64,000 bases of DNA from Gillisia sp. UBA3175 (GTDB lineage: Bacteria > Bacteroidota > Bacteroidia > Flavobacteriales > Flavobacteriaceae), in assembly GCA_002364325.1 (NCBI GenBank), contig DEXV01000001.1, positions 52,626 to 116,625 on the forward strand. The letters are read 5' to 3'. A program made the position numbers and the translations under genes. Below the pieces are notes generated by a model. The model was not told where the DNA came from and searched no databases. It saw only the letters and a list, made by a program, of their open reading frames with translations. Positions 34,101-43,407 of this stretch are shown here, piece by piece (the stretch's first letter is position 1; each line of letters begins with the position of its first letter).

Positions 34101-36338
34101 TTATGCAGGGATGTTTCTATTGGAAAGGTGAAAGTTGATCTTGCTAAAAAATTCCTCTGTTTTATAAGGTTTAGGAATGATGTCTGTAAATCCATTTAAA
34201 TAAAATTCGTCCAAATTCTCATCTAATGTTACTGCAGTAAGCGCAACGATTGGGATCTGATCATCAAATTTTCGTATTTGCACGGTTGCTTCAATACCAC
34301 TAATACCCGGCATATGGATATCCATTAAGATAAGATCGAAATAATTATTAGATGCTTTTTCTACAGCAATGGTTCCATTGTCTGCTACGTCACATATTAC
34401 CTTATGCTTTTCTAATATCTTACGAGTTATCATTTGGTTGATCTTGTTGTCCTCTACAATCAAGATCTTTTTATTATGCATTAGATCGTTGGTAAGAGGG
34501 TTAGACTTAGCTAATTGGGAGGCTGCAACTCCTTCTGTCTGCTCAAAAGCTTCAAATTTGAGATCGAAACTAAAAGTAGAACCTTTTCCTAGATCACTTT
34601 CTAAATAAATTTCACTATTCATTAAGTTAAGTAAGTTCTTTACAATAGAAAGACCTAATCCTGTTCCCCCAAATTTTCTGTTTATTTGAAGTGAACCTTG
34701 AGTAAAATTCTCGAAAATTGAAGATTGCTTTTCTTTTGTAATTCCTTCTCCATTATCCTTGATCTCAAAATGTAAGAAAACAAGTTGCCCAACTTGATTA
34801 ACTCGATTCACGTTTACCCAAATGTCTCCATTCTCGGTAAATTTAATAGAGTTTCCAATAAGATTTATTAGGATTTGAGAGATCTTAAGCGGATCTCCTT
34901 TTAACTTTTTAGGAATGTCTGGATCAAAATGATAGTGAATTTGAGTCTTCTTATCATCTGCAGAATTTTTAAGCGCTACTAATACATCGGAAATACGTTT
35001 TTCTAGGTTGAACGAGGTATCCAGAACTTCTACTTTCTTAGCTTCAAGTTTGTTGAGGTCTAAGATGTTGTTTATCAGGGATAATAAATACTCTCCAGAA
35101 AATTTTAATGAATTTAAATGTTCCTTTTGGTTTTCTGTAGGACTTTCCTCTAACAATAAATGTGTTAAACCGGTAACAGCATATAGTGGAGTTCGCAGTT
35201 CATGAGTAATGGTAGATAAAAATTGTGCTTTTGCCAAAGATGCTTTTTCAGCATTTTCTTTTGCAAGAGTTAATTCGTCATTCTTCTTTTGCAGCAAGTC
35301 ATTTGCTCTAGCTCTTAAATTATTGTTTTTATATAAAGATAAAGTTAGTAGAGATAGAATGGTAATAAGCGCCACACTTAAAATTGTGGTTAACTTATTT
35401 ACTTTTAAAGATTTTTCTTGCTCTGCATTTCTCTCTGCCAACTCATTCATGTTAGTTCGCATTGCATCTACGCCGTAGCGAGTATTAGCTTCCATAGCCA
35501 AAGCTTCCTTATTCATATTGAAGATGGAATCTCTTAGCTTGTTGCTATTTTTTAGATAATTTAGCGAACCAATATAATTTTTTTGAGATTCCTCAACCTG
35601 ACTTAAAAGTGAATTAGAATACATGATCATTGCCGCATTTTCATTTTCTGTCGCGATCTTCAAAGATTCTTTGCCTTCCTTCTTCGCCTTTTCAGTATTA
35701 CCAAGGATTAAATAAGCTCTGGATTTAAAATAATGTAATCTCGATAATTCATATTTTTTATTAGAATCCTTTAAATATATTTCTGCGTTATTTAAATATG
35801 TTAAAGCGGAATTTACATTTTCTGTAGAATGACTAATGCCCAAAGTAATAATTGCTCGATTTAGGTTAACTAATCCCAAGCTCTCTTGATCATTATTTTT
35901 CTCGTAATATTCTTGTGCTTGATTTAAATAAGTGGTAGCTCTTTGAGGTTCATCCATTGCATGATACAATTTAGAATAGTTCAAATAACTATATGCTAGC
36001 CCTTCTTGATCATCAATTTGTCTTTGAATGGAGACTGCACGCTGTAACTCAGTTACCGCTTTGGTGTAATCATGGCGAATATAATAAAGCTGAGAAAGTA
36101 TGCTGCTGGAAAGAGCGATGGTTTTTTGATTCCCTATTTCCTTTGAAAGCTTTAACGCTTTATCTAATTGATCATGGGCTTTTTCGAAATTCAATACATT
36201 TACTGAGATTTCGGCCTGACTCAATAATTCAATTATTTGAGAATCAATTGGAGCAGTTTCGTCCTCACTTTTCGCTTGAAAAGCGAACGTTATTTGAATA
36301 CTTAAAAGAACAATAATAAAAAATAATGTCTTCTTCAT
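34101..36338 (-). CDS. Hybrid sensor histidine kinase with TPR-type sensor region
   Basis: A 745-aa protein. Signal peptide, then tetratricopeptide-like helical repeats (about 35-290: KAHDQLDKALKLSKEIGN, YLNYSKLYHAMDEPQRAT), one membrane helix (about 318-335), a coiled coil, a HisKA domain with FLSTITHELRTP (phospho-acceptor His379), an HATPase with LINLIGNSIKF, KDNGEGI and GGTGLGLSIV, and a C-terminal receiver domain (ILIVEDNKINQ, Asp673 in LILMDIHMPG, Lys in IPKPYK). The output must go through another protein, as no DNA-binding domain or separate regulator gene is adjacent. The signal sensed is unknown. Confidence 0.95.
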   Translation of the reverse strand: MKKTLFFIIVLLSIQITFAFQAKSEDETAPIDSQIIELLSQAEISVNVLNFEKAHDQLDKALKLSKEIGNQKTIALSSSILSQLYYIRHDYTKAVTELQRAVSIQRQIDDQEGLAYSYLNYSKLYHAMDEPQRATTYLNQAQEYYEKNNDQESLGLVNLNRAIITLGISHSTENVNSALTYLNNAEIYLKDSNKKYELSRLHYFKSRAYLILGNTEKAKKEGKESLKIATENENAAMIMYSNSLLSQVEESQKNYIGSLNYLKNSNKLRDSIFNMNKEALAMEANTRYGVDAMRTNMNELAERNAEQEKSLKVNKLTTILSVALITILSLLTLSLYKNNNLRARANDLLQKKNDELTLAKENAEKASLAKAQFLSTITHELRTPLYAVTGLTHLLLEESPTENQKEHLNSLKFSGEYLLSLINNILDLNKLEAKKVEVLDTSFNLEKRISDVLVALKNSADDKKTQIHYHFDPDIPKKLKGDPLKISQILINLIGNSIKFTENGDIWVNVNRVNQVGQLVFLHFEIKDNGEGITKEKQSSIFENFTQGSLQINRKFGGTGLGLSIVKNLLNLMNSEIYLESDLGKGSTFSFDLKFEAFEQTEGVAASQLAKSNPLTNDLMHNKKILIVEDNKINQMITRKILEKHKVICDVADNGTIAVEKASNNYFDLILMDIHMPGISGIEATVQIRKFDDQIPIVALTAVTLDENLDEFYLNGFTDIIPKPYKTEEFFSKINFHLSNRNIPA

Positions 36339-36375
36339 TGGGGCTATGAGTAGTGCATAATAATGTTAAATATAG

Positions 36376-37383
36376 TTAATTATAGGAAACGAATAAAATT
36401 AAATCAACAAGTCTGCTGGAATAGCCTGTTTCATTATCATACCATCCTATCAATTTAACCAAACCACCTCCAATAACAGAGGTCATTTGAGCATCAAAAA
36501 TACAGGAATGAGTGTCGCCAATAATATCGATAGAAACCAAAGGTTCCTCGGTATAACTCAAGATGCCTTTTAAATAGGTTTCGGATGCCATTTTAAATGC
36601 GAAATTTATTTCTTCAATGCTAGTGTTAGTTGTTACATTTAAGGTCATATCTGTTAAAGAACCGTTTGGAACGGGTACTCTTATTCCGCAGCCACCTATT
36701 ACATCTTTAAATTCAGGAAATATCTTAGTGAGTGCCTTTGCTGCGCCAGTAGTTGTAGGAATAATGGATTGTGTTGCAGCCCTTGCTCTTCTTAGATCTT
36801 TGTGGGGCCTATCGTGTAAACTTTGATCTGCAGTGTAGGAATGAATGGTTGAAATATAAGCTTGTTCTATCCCAAAATTTCTGCGAATTACTTCGAACAT
36901 TGGTGCAGCATTGTTCGTTGTGCAGGAGGCATTGGAAATTATACTTTCAGTTCCATCTAATATTCCTTCATTTACGCCCAAAACGATCATTTTAATAGCA
37001 TCGTCATCTGGAGGAACAGAAAGGATTACTTTTTTTACCCCTTTCTGTAAATGAAATTGAAGCTCTGTTTGTTTTTTAAATTTCCCTGATGCTTCAATTA
37101 CGATATCAACGTGGTGAGCAGTCCAATCAATATCTTTCGGATGGTCATGATTTAAAACTGGAATCAAAATTTCATTTATTATAATTGCAGAATTATTACT
37201 TGTAATATCCGCATTAAATCTTCCATGGATACTATCGTATTTTAATAAATGGGCTAAGGTTTTGGCGTCTGCCAAGTCATTTATCGCTAACACTTGTATG
37301 CTTGGATGATCGATTAAAAGTCTAAACAGGTTTCTACCAATACGGCCGAAGCCGTTTATTCCAATTTTAATTTTTTTAGTCAT
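36376..37383 (-). CDS. gap: Type I glyceraldehyde-3-phosphate dehydrogenase
   Basis: Oxidises glyceraldehyde 3-phosphate with NAD(P)+. It is 335 aa. GINGFGRIGRNLFRLL is the dinucleotide fold, with Asp37 after beta-2 (AINDLAD) favouring NAD. The active site is SNASCTTNNAAP with Cys154; HDRPHKDLRRARAA and SIIPTTTGAAKAL then WYDNETGYSSRLVD complete it. Nothing glycolytic is adjacent. Bacteroidota often carry more than one gap, so this may be a secondary copy. Confidence 0.95.
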   Translation of the reverse strand: MTKKIKIGINGFGRIGRNLFRLLIDHPSIQVLAINDLADAKTLAHLLKYDSIHGRFNADITSNNSAIIINEILIPVLNHDHPKDIDWTAHHVDIVIEASGKFKKQTELQFHLQKGVKKVILSVPPDDDAIKMIVLGVNEGILDGTESIISNASCTTNNAAPMFEVIRRNFGIEQAYISTIHSYTADQSLHDRPHKDLRRARAATQSIIPTTTGAAKALTKIFPEFKDVIGGCGIRVPVPNGSLTDMTLNVTTNTSIEEINFAFKMASETYLKGILSYTEEPLVSIDIIGDTHSCIFDAQMTSVIGGGLVKLIGWYDNETGYSSRLVDLILFVSYN

Positions 37384-37402
37384 TATTGGCGAGTGCTGCT
37401 TA

Positions 37403-38275
37403 TTAGGTTAAATGCTTTTGAGCTTTATAAGAAGACCTTACCAAAGCGCCGCTTTCTACGTGACGAAATCCTAGTTCGAGACCGATCGTCTCATATTTTT
37501 TAAATTGATCTGGAGTTATAAATTGTTTAACTGGTAGGTGTTTCTTACTTGGTTGTAAATACTGACCAATAGTTACTATATCCAAATTTACACTTCTTAG
37601 GTCTTTTAAAGTTTGAATTACTTCCTCCTCTGTTTCCCCTAATCCCAACATTATTCCAGATTTGGTTCTGGCAATTCCCTGATCTTTTAAATATTTAAGA
37701 ACTTGTAAACTACGCTCATATTTGGCTTGAATCCGCACTTCTCTAGTTAGTCTTTTTACCGTTTCCATGTTATGAGATACCACTTCAGGTTTTACAGCGA
37801 TAATTCTATCTATGTTTCTTTCATTTCCTTGAAAGTCGGGAATAAGGGTTTCTAAAGTAGTATCTGGATTCATTCTTCTAATAGCTTTCACAGTTTCTGC
37901 CCAAACTATAGATCCCATATCCTTAATATCATCTCTATCCACACTAGTGATCACCGCATGCTTAATTTGCATAAGTTTTATAGATCTGGCAACTTTTTCA
38001 GGTTCATCCCAATCTATAGTATCTGGTCTTCCAGTTTTTACACCACAAAAACCACATGATCTTGTGCATACATTTCCAAGAATCATAAAGGTTGCAGTAC
38101 CTTCACTCCAGCATTCCCCCATATTTGGGCAGCTACCAGAGGTGCAGATGGTGTGTAAATTATATTTGTCTACCAGTCCTCTTAATTCCGTGTATTTTTT
38201 TCCTGTGGGAAGTTTAACGCGTAACCATTTTGGTTTAGGTGCTGGTTTTGGAGTTGCTATAGTATCTGTTATCAT
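37403..38275 (-). CDS. lipA: Lipoyl synthase
   Basis: Radical-SAM enzyme inserting two sulfurs into the octanoyl group of lipoyl domains. It is 290 aa. Both 4Fe-4S clusters are visible: [12 protein letters not shown] (Cys44, 49, 55) for the auxiliary cluster and CTRSCGFC (Cys70, 74, 77) for the radical-SAM cluster; the RSSY tail with the essential Ser ligand is present ([10 protein letters not shown]). 19 bp upstream of the gap gene on the same strand; lipB is not seen. Confidence 0.98.
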   Translation of the reverse strand: MITDTIATPKPAPKPKWLRVKLPTGKKYTELRGLVDKYNLHTICTSGSCPNMGECWSEGTATFMILGNVCTRSCGFCGVKTGRPDTIDWDEPEKVARSIKLMQIKHAVITSVDRDDIKDMGSIVWAETVKAIRRMNPDTTLETLIPDFQGNERNIDRIIAVKPEVVSHNMETVKRLTREVRIQAKYERSLQVLKYLKDQGIARTKSGIMLGLGETEEEVIQTLKDLRSVNLDIVTIGQYLQPSKKHLPVKQFITPDQFKKYETIGLELGFRHVESGALVRSSYKAQKHLT

Positions 38276-38343
38276 ATCAAAAATCTATGGGGCCAAAGAT
38301 ACAATAATAACGCGAATTGGATAATTTGAAGTAAGGAGTCTTC

Positions 38344-38922
38344 TTAGGAAAATGATCTCTTTCTTGATTCTATTATTTGGGCAAGTAATTTTTTAGCTCT
38401 TAACAATTTCACCTTTATATTACTCATAGGTTCGTCCAAAGTGGAAGCTATCTCTTTGTACGATTTCTCCTGAAAATATCTAAGGTTGATCACTTCTTGA
38501 TAAGGAGCTTTTAGCTGTTTAATATCGCTCAAGAGTTGCGCTAAATGCTGCTCGCTAATTAAAATATCTTCCATAGATGGAGTTTCGTCCATTATCTTAT
38601 TCACTTTTTCTGATGCTTCATCTGCCGTGTTAGCACGAATAGAAGCATTTTTCTTTCTTAAAAGGTCTATATGAATATTCTTAGAAATGGTGATTAACCA
38701 AGTTTTAAAAACATAATCTTCATTAAAAGTAGAAAGTTTATCAAAGGCTTTAGAGAAGGTTTGAATCGTTATATCTTCCGCATCAGCTTCATTTCTGGTT
38801 CTTTTTAGCTGAAAACTGTACACTTCCAACCAGAATGAATCCAATAAAAATTTATAAGCGGCCTGATCTCCTGCCTTTGCTTTTTCAATTTGTAATAAAA
38901 GTGAGCTATTATTTATTTCCAA
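38344..38922 (-). CDS. ECF-type RNA polymerase sigma factor
   Basis: A 192-aa sigma-70-family factor with region 2 (LLDSFWLEVYSFQLKRTRNEADAEDITIQTFSKAFDKLSTF) and region 4 (LKAPYQEVINLRYFQEKSYKEIASTLDEPMSNIKVKLLRAKKLL), joined by a linker. No anti-sigma gene is adjacent. The first codon is TTG (38920-38922) within the 3' end of the glycosyltransferase gene (10-bp overlap), and no in-frame ATG fits, so translation is probably coupled to it. Confidence 0.92.
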   Translation of the reverse strand: MEINNSSLLLQIEKAKAGDQAAYKFLLDSFWLEVYSFQLKRTRNEADAEDITIQTFSKAFDKLSTFNEDYVFKTWLITISKNIHIDLLRKKNASIRANTADEASEKVNKIMDETPSMEDILISEQHLAQLLSDIKQLKAPYQEVINLRYFQEKSYKEIASTLDEPMSNIKVKLLRAKKLLAQIIESRKRSFS

Positions 38923-40013
38923 CTGGCGGGTTTTGAAAAAATATTCAAGCTAAAGATACCTAATTGTGTGAATATTAAAAATACTTCCAAAAAAGGAAAT
39001 ACCCATAACAAATCCATTTCGTCCAATTTTTTAGCAGATTTATAAAAAACGATGGATTGTATGATAAGTCTTAAAGCCAATATACCTAATACTAATGGCC
39101 AGTAGATATTTAAAAATAATAATCCAATAAGTAAGATCCAGAATGCAATTTGAGTAATATAAAATGATGCCAATAAGAACTTATGTTTTTTCTTATAATA
39201 TTTTGCAGTAGATATATGTCGTCTCTTTTGAAACACCCATTTATTGAAAGTTTCTTTAGGAATGCTTCTGGTAATCCCAGACCTGTTGAAGGTTATTGCA
39301 GTATTATCTGGAGTTGCAGCTTGATTTACAAATAGGTCGTCATCTCCAGAGCGAATATGTAAGTGTGTAGCATAACCATTTTGGTTATAAAACTCTTGTG
39401 AGGTATAGGCGAGATTTCTTCCAACCCCCATATAAGGGCTGCCCCATTTCGCATAAGAGAAATATTGAATTGCCGTTAAAAAGGTTTCATATCTAATGGC
39501 CTTGTTTATAAAAGAACCCTTTTTTTTGTGATAACCACCATATCCTAGAACTATAGATTTATCATTTTCAAAATTGGAGGCCATCTCTGCGATCCATAAG
39601 TTAGTAGCAGGTTCGCAATCGGCATCCGTAAATAGTAAGTAAGAGTGCGAGGCTTTTTTAATACCCAGAGTTAACGCATATTTCTTTTTGCCCCAAAATG
39701 CTTCAATGTTCTGAACATTTACGAGTTTAATTCTAGGATCTAACTTTTGAAATTCTTCCATGACCTCTAAAGTCTCGTCTGTAGAAGCATCATTAACAAG
39801 AATAATTTCAAATTCTGGATAATCCTGTTCTAAAATGGCGGGAATACATTTTTTTAGATTTTCAGCTTCGTTTTTAGCGCAGATTATTACCGAAATAGGT
39901 GGGGTGAAAGTTGATTTAGATTCTTTTGCCGAAGCAAAACTAAAATATCCTATAAAATATAGGATATTAATTAGGGAAATAAGTAAGAATAATCCGAGTA
40001 GAAATATTGCCAT
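38913..40013 (-). CDS. Membrane-bound family 2 glycosyltransferase
   Basis: A 366-aa protein: N-terminal membrane helix, GT-A domain (VIICAKNEAENLKKCIPAILEQDYPEFEIILVNDASTDE, then LLFTDADCEP for metal/nucleotide sugar, and Q-x-x-R-R-like FQKRRHIST), and three C-terminal membrane helices. Similar to cell-envelope polysaccharide or glycolipid synthases; the acceptor is unknown. Lies 14 bp from the small membrane protein gene and overlaps the sigma factor gene, so these three are likely one operon. Confidence 0.92.
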   Translation of the reverse strand: MAIFLLGLFLLISLINILYFIGYFSFASAKESKSTFTPPISVIICAKNEAENLKKCIPAILEQDYPEFEIILVNDASTDETLEVMEEFQKLDPRIKLVNVQNIEAFWGKKKYALTLGIKKASHSYLLFTDADCEPATNLWIAEMASNFENDKSIVLGYGGYHKKKGSFINKAIRYETFLTAIQYFSYAKWGSPYMGVGRNLAYTSQEFYNQNGYATHLHIRSGDDDLFVNQAATPDNTAITFNRSGITRSIPKETFNKWVFQKRRHISTAKYYKKKHKFLLASFYITQIAFWILLIGLLFLNIYWPLVLGILALRLIIQSIVFYKSAKKLDEMDLLWVFPFLEVFLIFTQLGIFSLNIFSKPASWK

Positions 40014-40027
40014 ATGTTAATCCCTGT

Positions 40028-40225
40028 TTATTTGGAATCTGAACAATCTTTCATCTCTTCTGAAGTTTTTCCGCAGAAGCTACACGATTCACCATCTTTA
40101 TTTAAGAATGGACTTTGGCTTGCGCAAGTACCGGCAAACTCTCCATCCTTTTTTGCCCAGATCTTTATAGCAATTCCGGCAAATGCCAATCCTAATAATA
40201 CAATTGTAATTAATAGTAATTCCAT
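40028..40225 (-). CDS. Small membrane protein with cysteine cluster
   Basis: A 65-aa protein from ATG 40225: one membrane helix (MELLLITIVLLGLAFAGIAIKIWAKK) and a short soluble tail with Cys at GTCASQ, ESCSFCGK and KDCSD. The spaced C...CxxC...C could bind zinc or an iron-sulfur centre, or form disulfides. No family recognised. A longer frame (to 40288) begins upstream, but the hydrophobic extension looks non-coding. First gene of the glycosyltransferase/sigma factor unit. Confidence 0.75.
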   Translation of the reverse strand: MELLLITIVLLGLAFAGIAIKIWAKKDGEFAGTCASQSPFLNKDGESCSFCGKTSEEMKDCSDSK

Positions 40226-40391
40226 GATGTTTTTATTATACTGCAAAAATAAGAATAATAAAAGCTCAAAAAAAGGGAATACTAACATTAGTATAATGTT
40301 TACAATATTTAACTAAACTTTAATTATAAAATGCACAATAATTGTAGATTACGGGCTAAATTGCGTCAACAAATTAACAAAAAACCAAATT

Positions 40392-41024
40392 ATGAAATTA
40401 AAAAGCTTATTAATAGTTGCGATTTTATCAACAGTCGCTTTTACATCTTGTGACGATAAGAAAAAGGAACAAGAAGAAAAAGAGAAAATGGAAATGGAGC
40501 GTATGGAGTCAGAGCAAGAGGCACAACGTGAAGCTGACATGAAAGTAGAACAAGAAAAAATGGAAATGCAATCTAATAGTATTGCTGCTAAGGCCATGGC
40601 TACAGCAGAGTTAAGTACGTTAGTAACTGCGCTTCAAGCGGCCGAACTTGCACAAATGATGAAAGAAGAAGCAGGACCTTTTACAGTTTTTGCTCCTACT
40701 AATGATGCATTTGCTAAAGTTCCTAAAGCTACTTTAGATAAATTAATGATGGCCGAGAACAAATCTCAATTACAATCGGTACTTAAATATCATGTTGTAC
40801 AAGGAGAGATCACTGCTGAAAAATTAGCACAATCTATTAAAGATAACAACGGAACTTACAAATTCAACACTGTTGAAGGAGCTGAGTTAACTGCTATGAT
40901 GATGGGTGATAAGATCGTTCTTAAGGATGGTAACGGTAAAACGGCTACTATTGTTAAGGCTGATATTGTTGCTTCTAATGGAGTGGTACATGAGATAGAT
41001 GCTGTTGTGATGAAAAAATCATAA
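40392..41024 (+). CDS. Fasciclin-domain lipoprotein
   Basis: A 210-aa lipoprotein (lipobox TVAFTSC, Cys19). A Lys/Glu/Met-rich, probably helical linker (about 20-62) is followed by one fasciclin (FAS1) domain: LVTALQAAELAQMM, GPFTVFAPTNDAFAKVP, LQSVLKYHVVQGEITAEKL and DIVASNGVVHEIDAVVM, the two conserved FAS1 boxes. Usually adhesive or structural in the envelope. Single gene, closed by a terminator. Confidence 0.94.
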   Translation: MKLKSLLIVAILSTVAFTSCDDKKKEQEEKEKMEMERMESEQEAQREADMKVEQEKMEMQSNSIAAKAMATAELSTLVTALQAAELAQMMKEEAGPFTVFAPTNDAFAKVPKATLDKLMMAENKSQLQSVLKYHVVQGEITAEKLAQSIKDNNGTYKFNTVEGAELTAMMMGDKIVLKDGNGKTATIVKADIVASNGVVHEIDAVVMKKS

Positions 41025-41050
41025 TCAATATAACTTATTGATCATAAATT

Positions 41051-41078
41051 AAAAATCCCGCAACTGCGGGATTTTTTT
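41051..41078. terminator. Terminator after the fasciclin gene
   Basis: AAAAATCCCGC / GCGGGATTTTT around AACT, flanked by A and T runs (41051-41077). Serves the plus-strand fasciclin gene and, read backward, may also stop the minus-strand murB transcript whose stop is at 41101. Confidence 0.92.
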
Positions 41079-41100
41079 GTTCTTAACTTAATAGAAAGAC

Positions 41101-42114
41101 TTAAATAATATTTACTTCTGGTTCTAAATGGATATTGAATTTCTCCATAATCTCTGCCTGAACTTTATGAGCGAGATTTAAAATCTCCTTTCCTGTTGCT
41201 TCTCCATAATTAACCAAAACAAGTGCCTGATTTTTATGTACGCCAGCATCTCCTTCTCTATAACCTTTTAAACCTGCTTTATCTATTAACCATCCTGCAG
41301 GAATCTTAACAGAATCATCTCCCACTATATAATGAGGCATTTCTGGAAACTTCTCTTTAAGAATTTCGAATTCAGAAGTTGTGATCACTGGGTTTTTAAA
41401 GAAACTTCCGCTATTTCCTAATATCTTTGGATCTGGTAATTTTTGCTGTCTAATCTTAATTACCGCATTAGAAATATCTCTAATACTTGGATTAGTAACT
41501 TGTAATTCTTTAAGAGCCTCATCGATGGAACCGTAATTGGTAAGCAGCTTATGATCTTTCTTGGTTAATTTAAAAAGCACATCGGTAATTATGTATTTCC
41601 CTTTTTCATTATTCTTGAAAATTGAATTGCGATAATCAAACTCGCACTCTTCAGCTGTAAAATGTACAATTTCTAAGGACTGAATGTTTATTGCGTTGCA
41701 TGATACAAAAGTGTCTTTTAGCTCTACGCCATATGCACCAATATTCTGAATGGGTGAAGTACCAACATTTCCGGGAATAAGAGAGAGATTTTCTAAACCA
41801 CCCCAATTATTAGATAGGGTATAAAGCACAAATTCATGCCAGTTTTCCCCAGCATTTGCATTTACAAAAACAACTTCATCGGTTTCATTAATTATTTCTA
41901 TTCCTTTTAATGCAATATGAAGGACTGTGGCCTTAATGTCTTGAGTTAAAAGCATATTGCTTCCTCCACCTAGAATAAAAAGTTCCTCGGCGTAATTATT
42001 CTTAAGTACATATTTTAGGTCTTCAAGATTTTCAACAGTGATTAGAGTTGAAGCCTTGGCATCTATTCCGAAGGTGTTGTAATTTTTTAAAGAGGCGTTT
42101 TGGGAAACCGTCAT
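41101..42114 (-). CDS. murB: UDP-N-acetylmuramate dehydrogenase
   Basis: Reduces UDP-GlcNAc-enolpyruvate to UDP-MurNAc with NADPH, FAD-bound, in peptidoglycan synthesis. It is 337 aa, a type I MurB by length and by YRNSIFKN. NTFGIDAKAS, LGGGSNMLLT, PGNVGTSPIQNIGAYGVE, GNSGSFFKNP with catalytic Ser, and AGWLIDKAGLKGYREGDAGVHKNQALVLVN are diagnostic. Its ATG overlaps the last base of the aminotransferase stop, so the two are cotranscribed. Confidence 0.97.
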   Translation of the reverse strand: MTVSQNASLKNYNTFGIDAKASTLITVENLEDLKYVLKNNYAEELFILGGGSNMLLTQDIKATVLHIALKGIEIINETDEVVFVNANAGENWHEFVLYTLSNNWGGLENLSLIPGNVGTSPIQNIGAYGVELKDTFVSCNAINIQSLEIVHFTAEECEFDYRNSIFKNNEKGKYIITDVLFKLTKKDHKLLTNYGSIDEALKELQVTNPSIRDISNAVIKIRQQKLPDPKILGNSGSFFKNPVITTSEFEILKEKFPEMPHYIVGDDSVKIPAGWLIDKAGLKGYREGDAGVHKNQALVLVNYGEATGKEILNLAHKVQAEIMEKFNIHLEPEVNII

Positions 42115-43304
42115 TAGTTTTTATATGCTAATAATGCTTGTTTTAATATTTCTATTGCCCTAATCAGATTTTCTTTTTTAAGCACGTAGGCAATTCTAAC
42201 TTGATTTAATCCTGTGTTAGGTGTCGAGTAAAAGCCCGCAGCCGGAGCAACCATAATAGTTTCATTATCTAAATTATATTCTTCCAAAAGCCACTTTGCG
42301 AAATCATCGGCACTTTTTACTGGTAATTCAGCAATACAGTAAAATGCTCCTTTTGGAGTTGCCACTTTTACGCCTTCAATTTCTTCGAGACCAGAAATAA
42401 GGATATTTCGTCTGTTTGTATATTCCTCGATAACTTCATCAAAATAACTTTGTGGAGTTTCTAAGGCTGCTTCACTTGCAATTTGCTCGAAAGTTGGTGG
42501 GCTTAATCTTGCTTGAGCAAATTTCATTGCAGTTTGAATGATCTCTTTATTTTTAGATACCAAACATCCAATTCTTGCGCCACACATGCTGTATCTTTTA
42601 GAAACAGAATCTATCATTATAGCATGGTTTTCTAAACCAGGAATACTCATTACAGAATAATGTTTTGCACCATCGTAGGCAAATTCTCTATAAACTTCAT
42701 CTGCAACCAAAAAGATATCATGTCTAAGAGCAATTTCTGCTAATTGATAAATTTCATCTTTAGTGTAAAGATACCCAGTTGGATTTCCTGGATTGCAAAT
42801 TAAGATTGCCTTGGTTTTGTTGGTGATCAGTTTTTCGAAGTCTGCAATAGGTGGAAGGGCAAAATTTGTTTCTATTTTTGATTCTACTGGAACAATTTTC
42901 ACTCCTGATGCTGTTGCAAAACCATTATAATTAGCGTAAAATGGTTCTGGAATAATTATTTCGTCACCGGCATCTGCAATACTACCCATAGCAAATAACA
43001 AGGCTTCAGACCCACCAGTTGTAATAATGATTTCTTCACCAGTAACTGGAATATTATTTTTCTGGTAGTATCCAGCTAATTTATTTCTATAACCTTCGAA
43101 TCCTGCAGAATGACTGTAGGATAAGACTTCAACAGTATGATTTCTTACAGCATCTAATGCAACTTTAGGAGTTTTAATATCTGGCTGTCCAATGTTTAGC
43201 TGATATATTTTACGGCCTTTTTTAATAGCTGCTTCTGCGTAGGGTACTAATTTTCTTATTGGTGATTCCGGCATGGAATTACCTTTAACTGAAACTTTAG
43301 GCAT
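42114..43304 (-). CDS. Class I/II PLP aminotransferase (aspartate aminotransferase-like)
   Basis: A 396-aa fold-type I aminotransferase. QLNIGQPDIKTP, ITTGGSEALLFAM, LICNPGNPTGYLYT, ADEVYREFAY and the PLP lysine in DSVSKRYSMCGARIGCLV, then QVRIAYVLKKE with the carboxylate-binding Arg. Bacteroidota enzymes of this kind are usually called AspC-like; the real substrate may be broader. Operon with murB (1-bp overlap). Confidence 0.93.
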   Translation of the reverse strand: MPKVSVKGNSMPESPIRKLVPYAEAAIKKGRKIYQLNIGQPDIKTPKVALDAVRNHTVEVLSYSHSAGFEGYRNKLAGYYQKNNIPVTGEEIIITTGGSEALLFAMGSIADAGDEIIIPEPFYANYNGFATASGVKIVPVESKIETNFALPPIADFEKLITNKTKAILICNPGNPTGYLYTKDEIYQLAEIALRHDIFLVADEVYREFAYDGAKHYSVMSIPGLENHAIMIDSVSKRYSMCGARIGCLVSKNKEIIQTAMKFAQARLSPPTFEQIASEAALETPQSYFDEVIEEYTNRRNILISGLEEIEGVKVATPKGAFYCIAELPVKSADDFAKWLLEEYNLDNETIMVAPAAGFYSTPNTGLNQVRIAYVLKKENLIRAIEILKQALLAYKN

Positions 43305-43359
43305 AATTGTTTTTTATATTTCCCTGCAAAAGTGCAAAATTTAATGCAGAATTCAATTT

Positions 43360-43391
43360 TTTGGGTTTAGCATTTGTGCTCATATTTTTTG
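43360..43391 (+). promoter_or_regulatory. Promoter of the PDZ aspartyl protease gene
   Basis: TTTG (43360-43363), 19 bp, then TATTTTTTG (43383-43391); the two TTTG cores are 28 bp apart, within the TTTG-N19/21-TAnnTTTG range. The ATG is 16 bp downstream, so the leader is short. Confidence 0.5.
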
Positions 43392-43407
43392 TAATTTAAT
43401 AGAAAAT

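Noticed and set aside
35993..36316. 107-codon plus-strand open frame opposite the hybrid kinase N-terminus
   Set aside because: Antisense to the TPR region with no start context or family resemblance.
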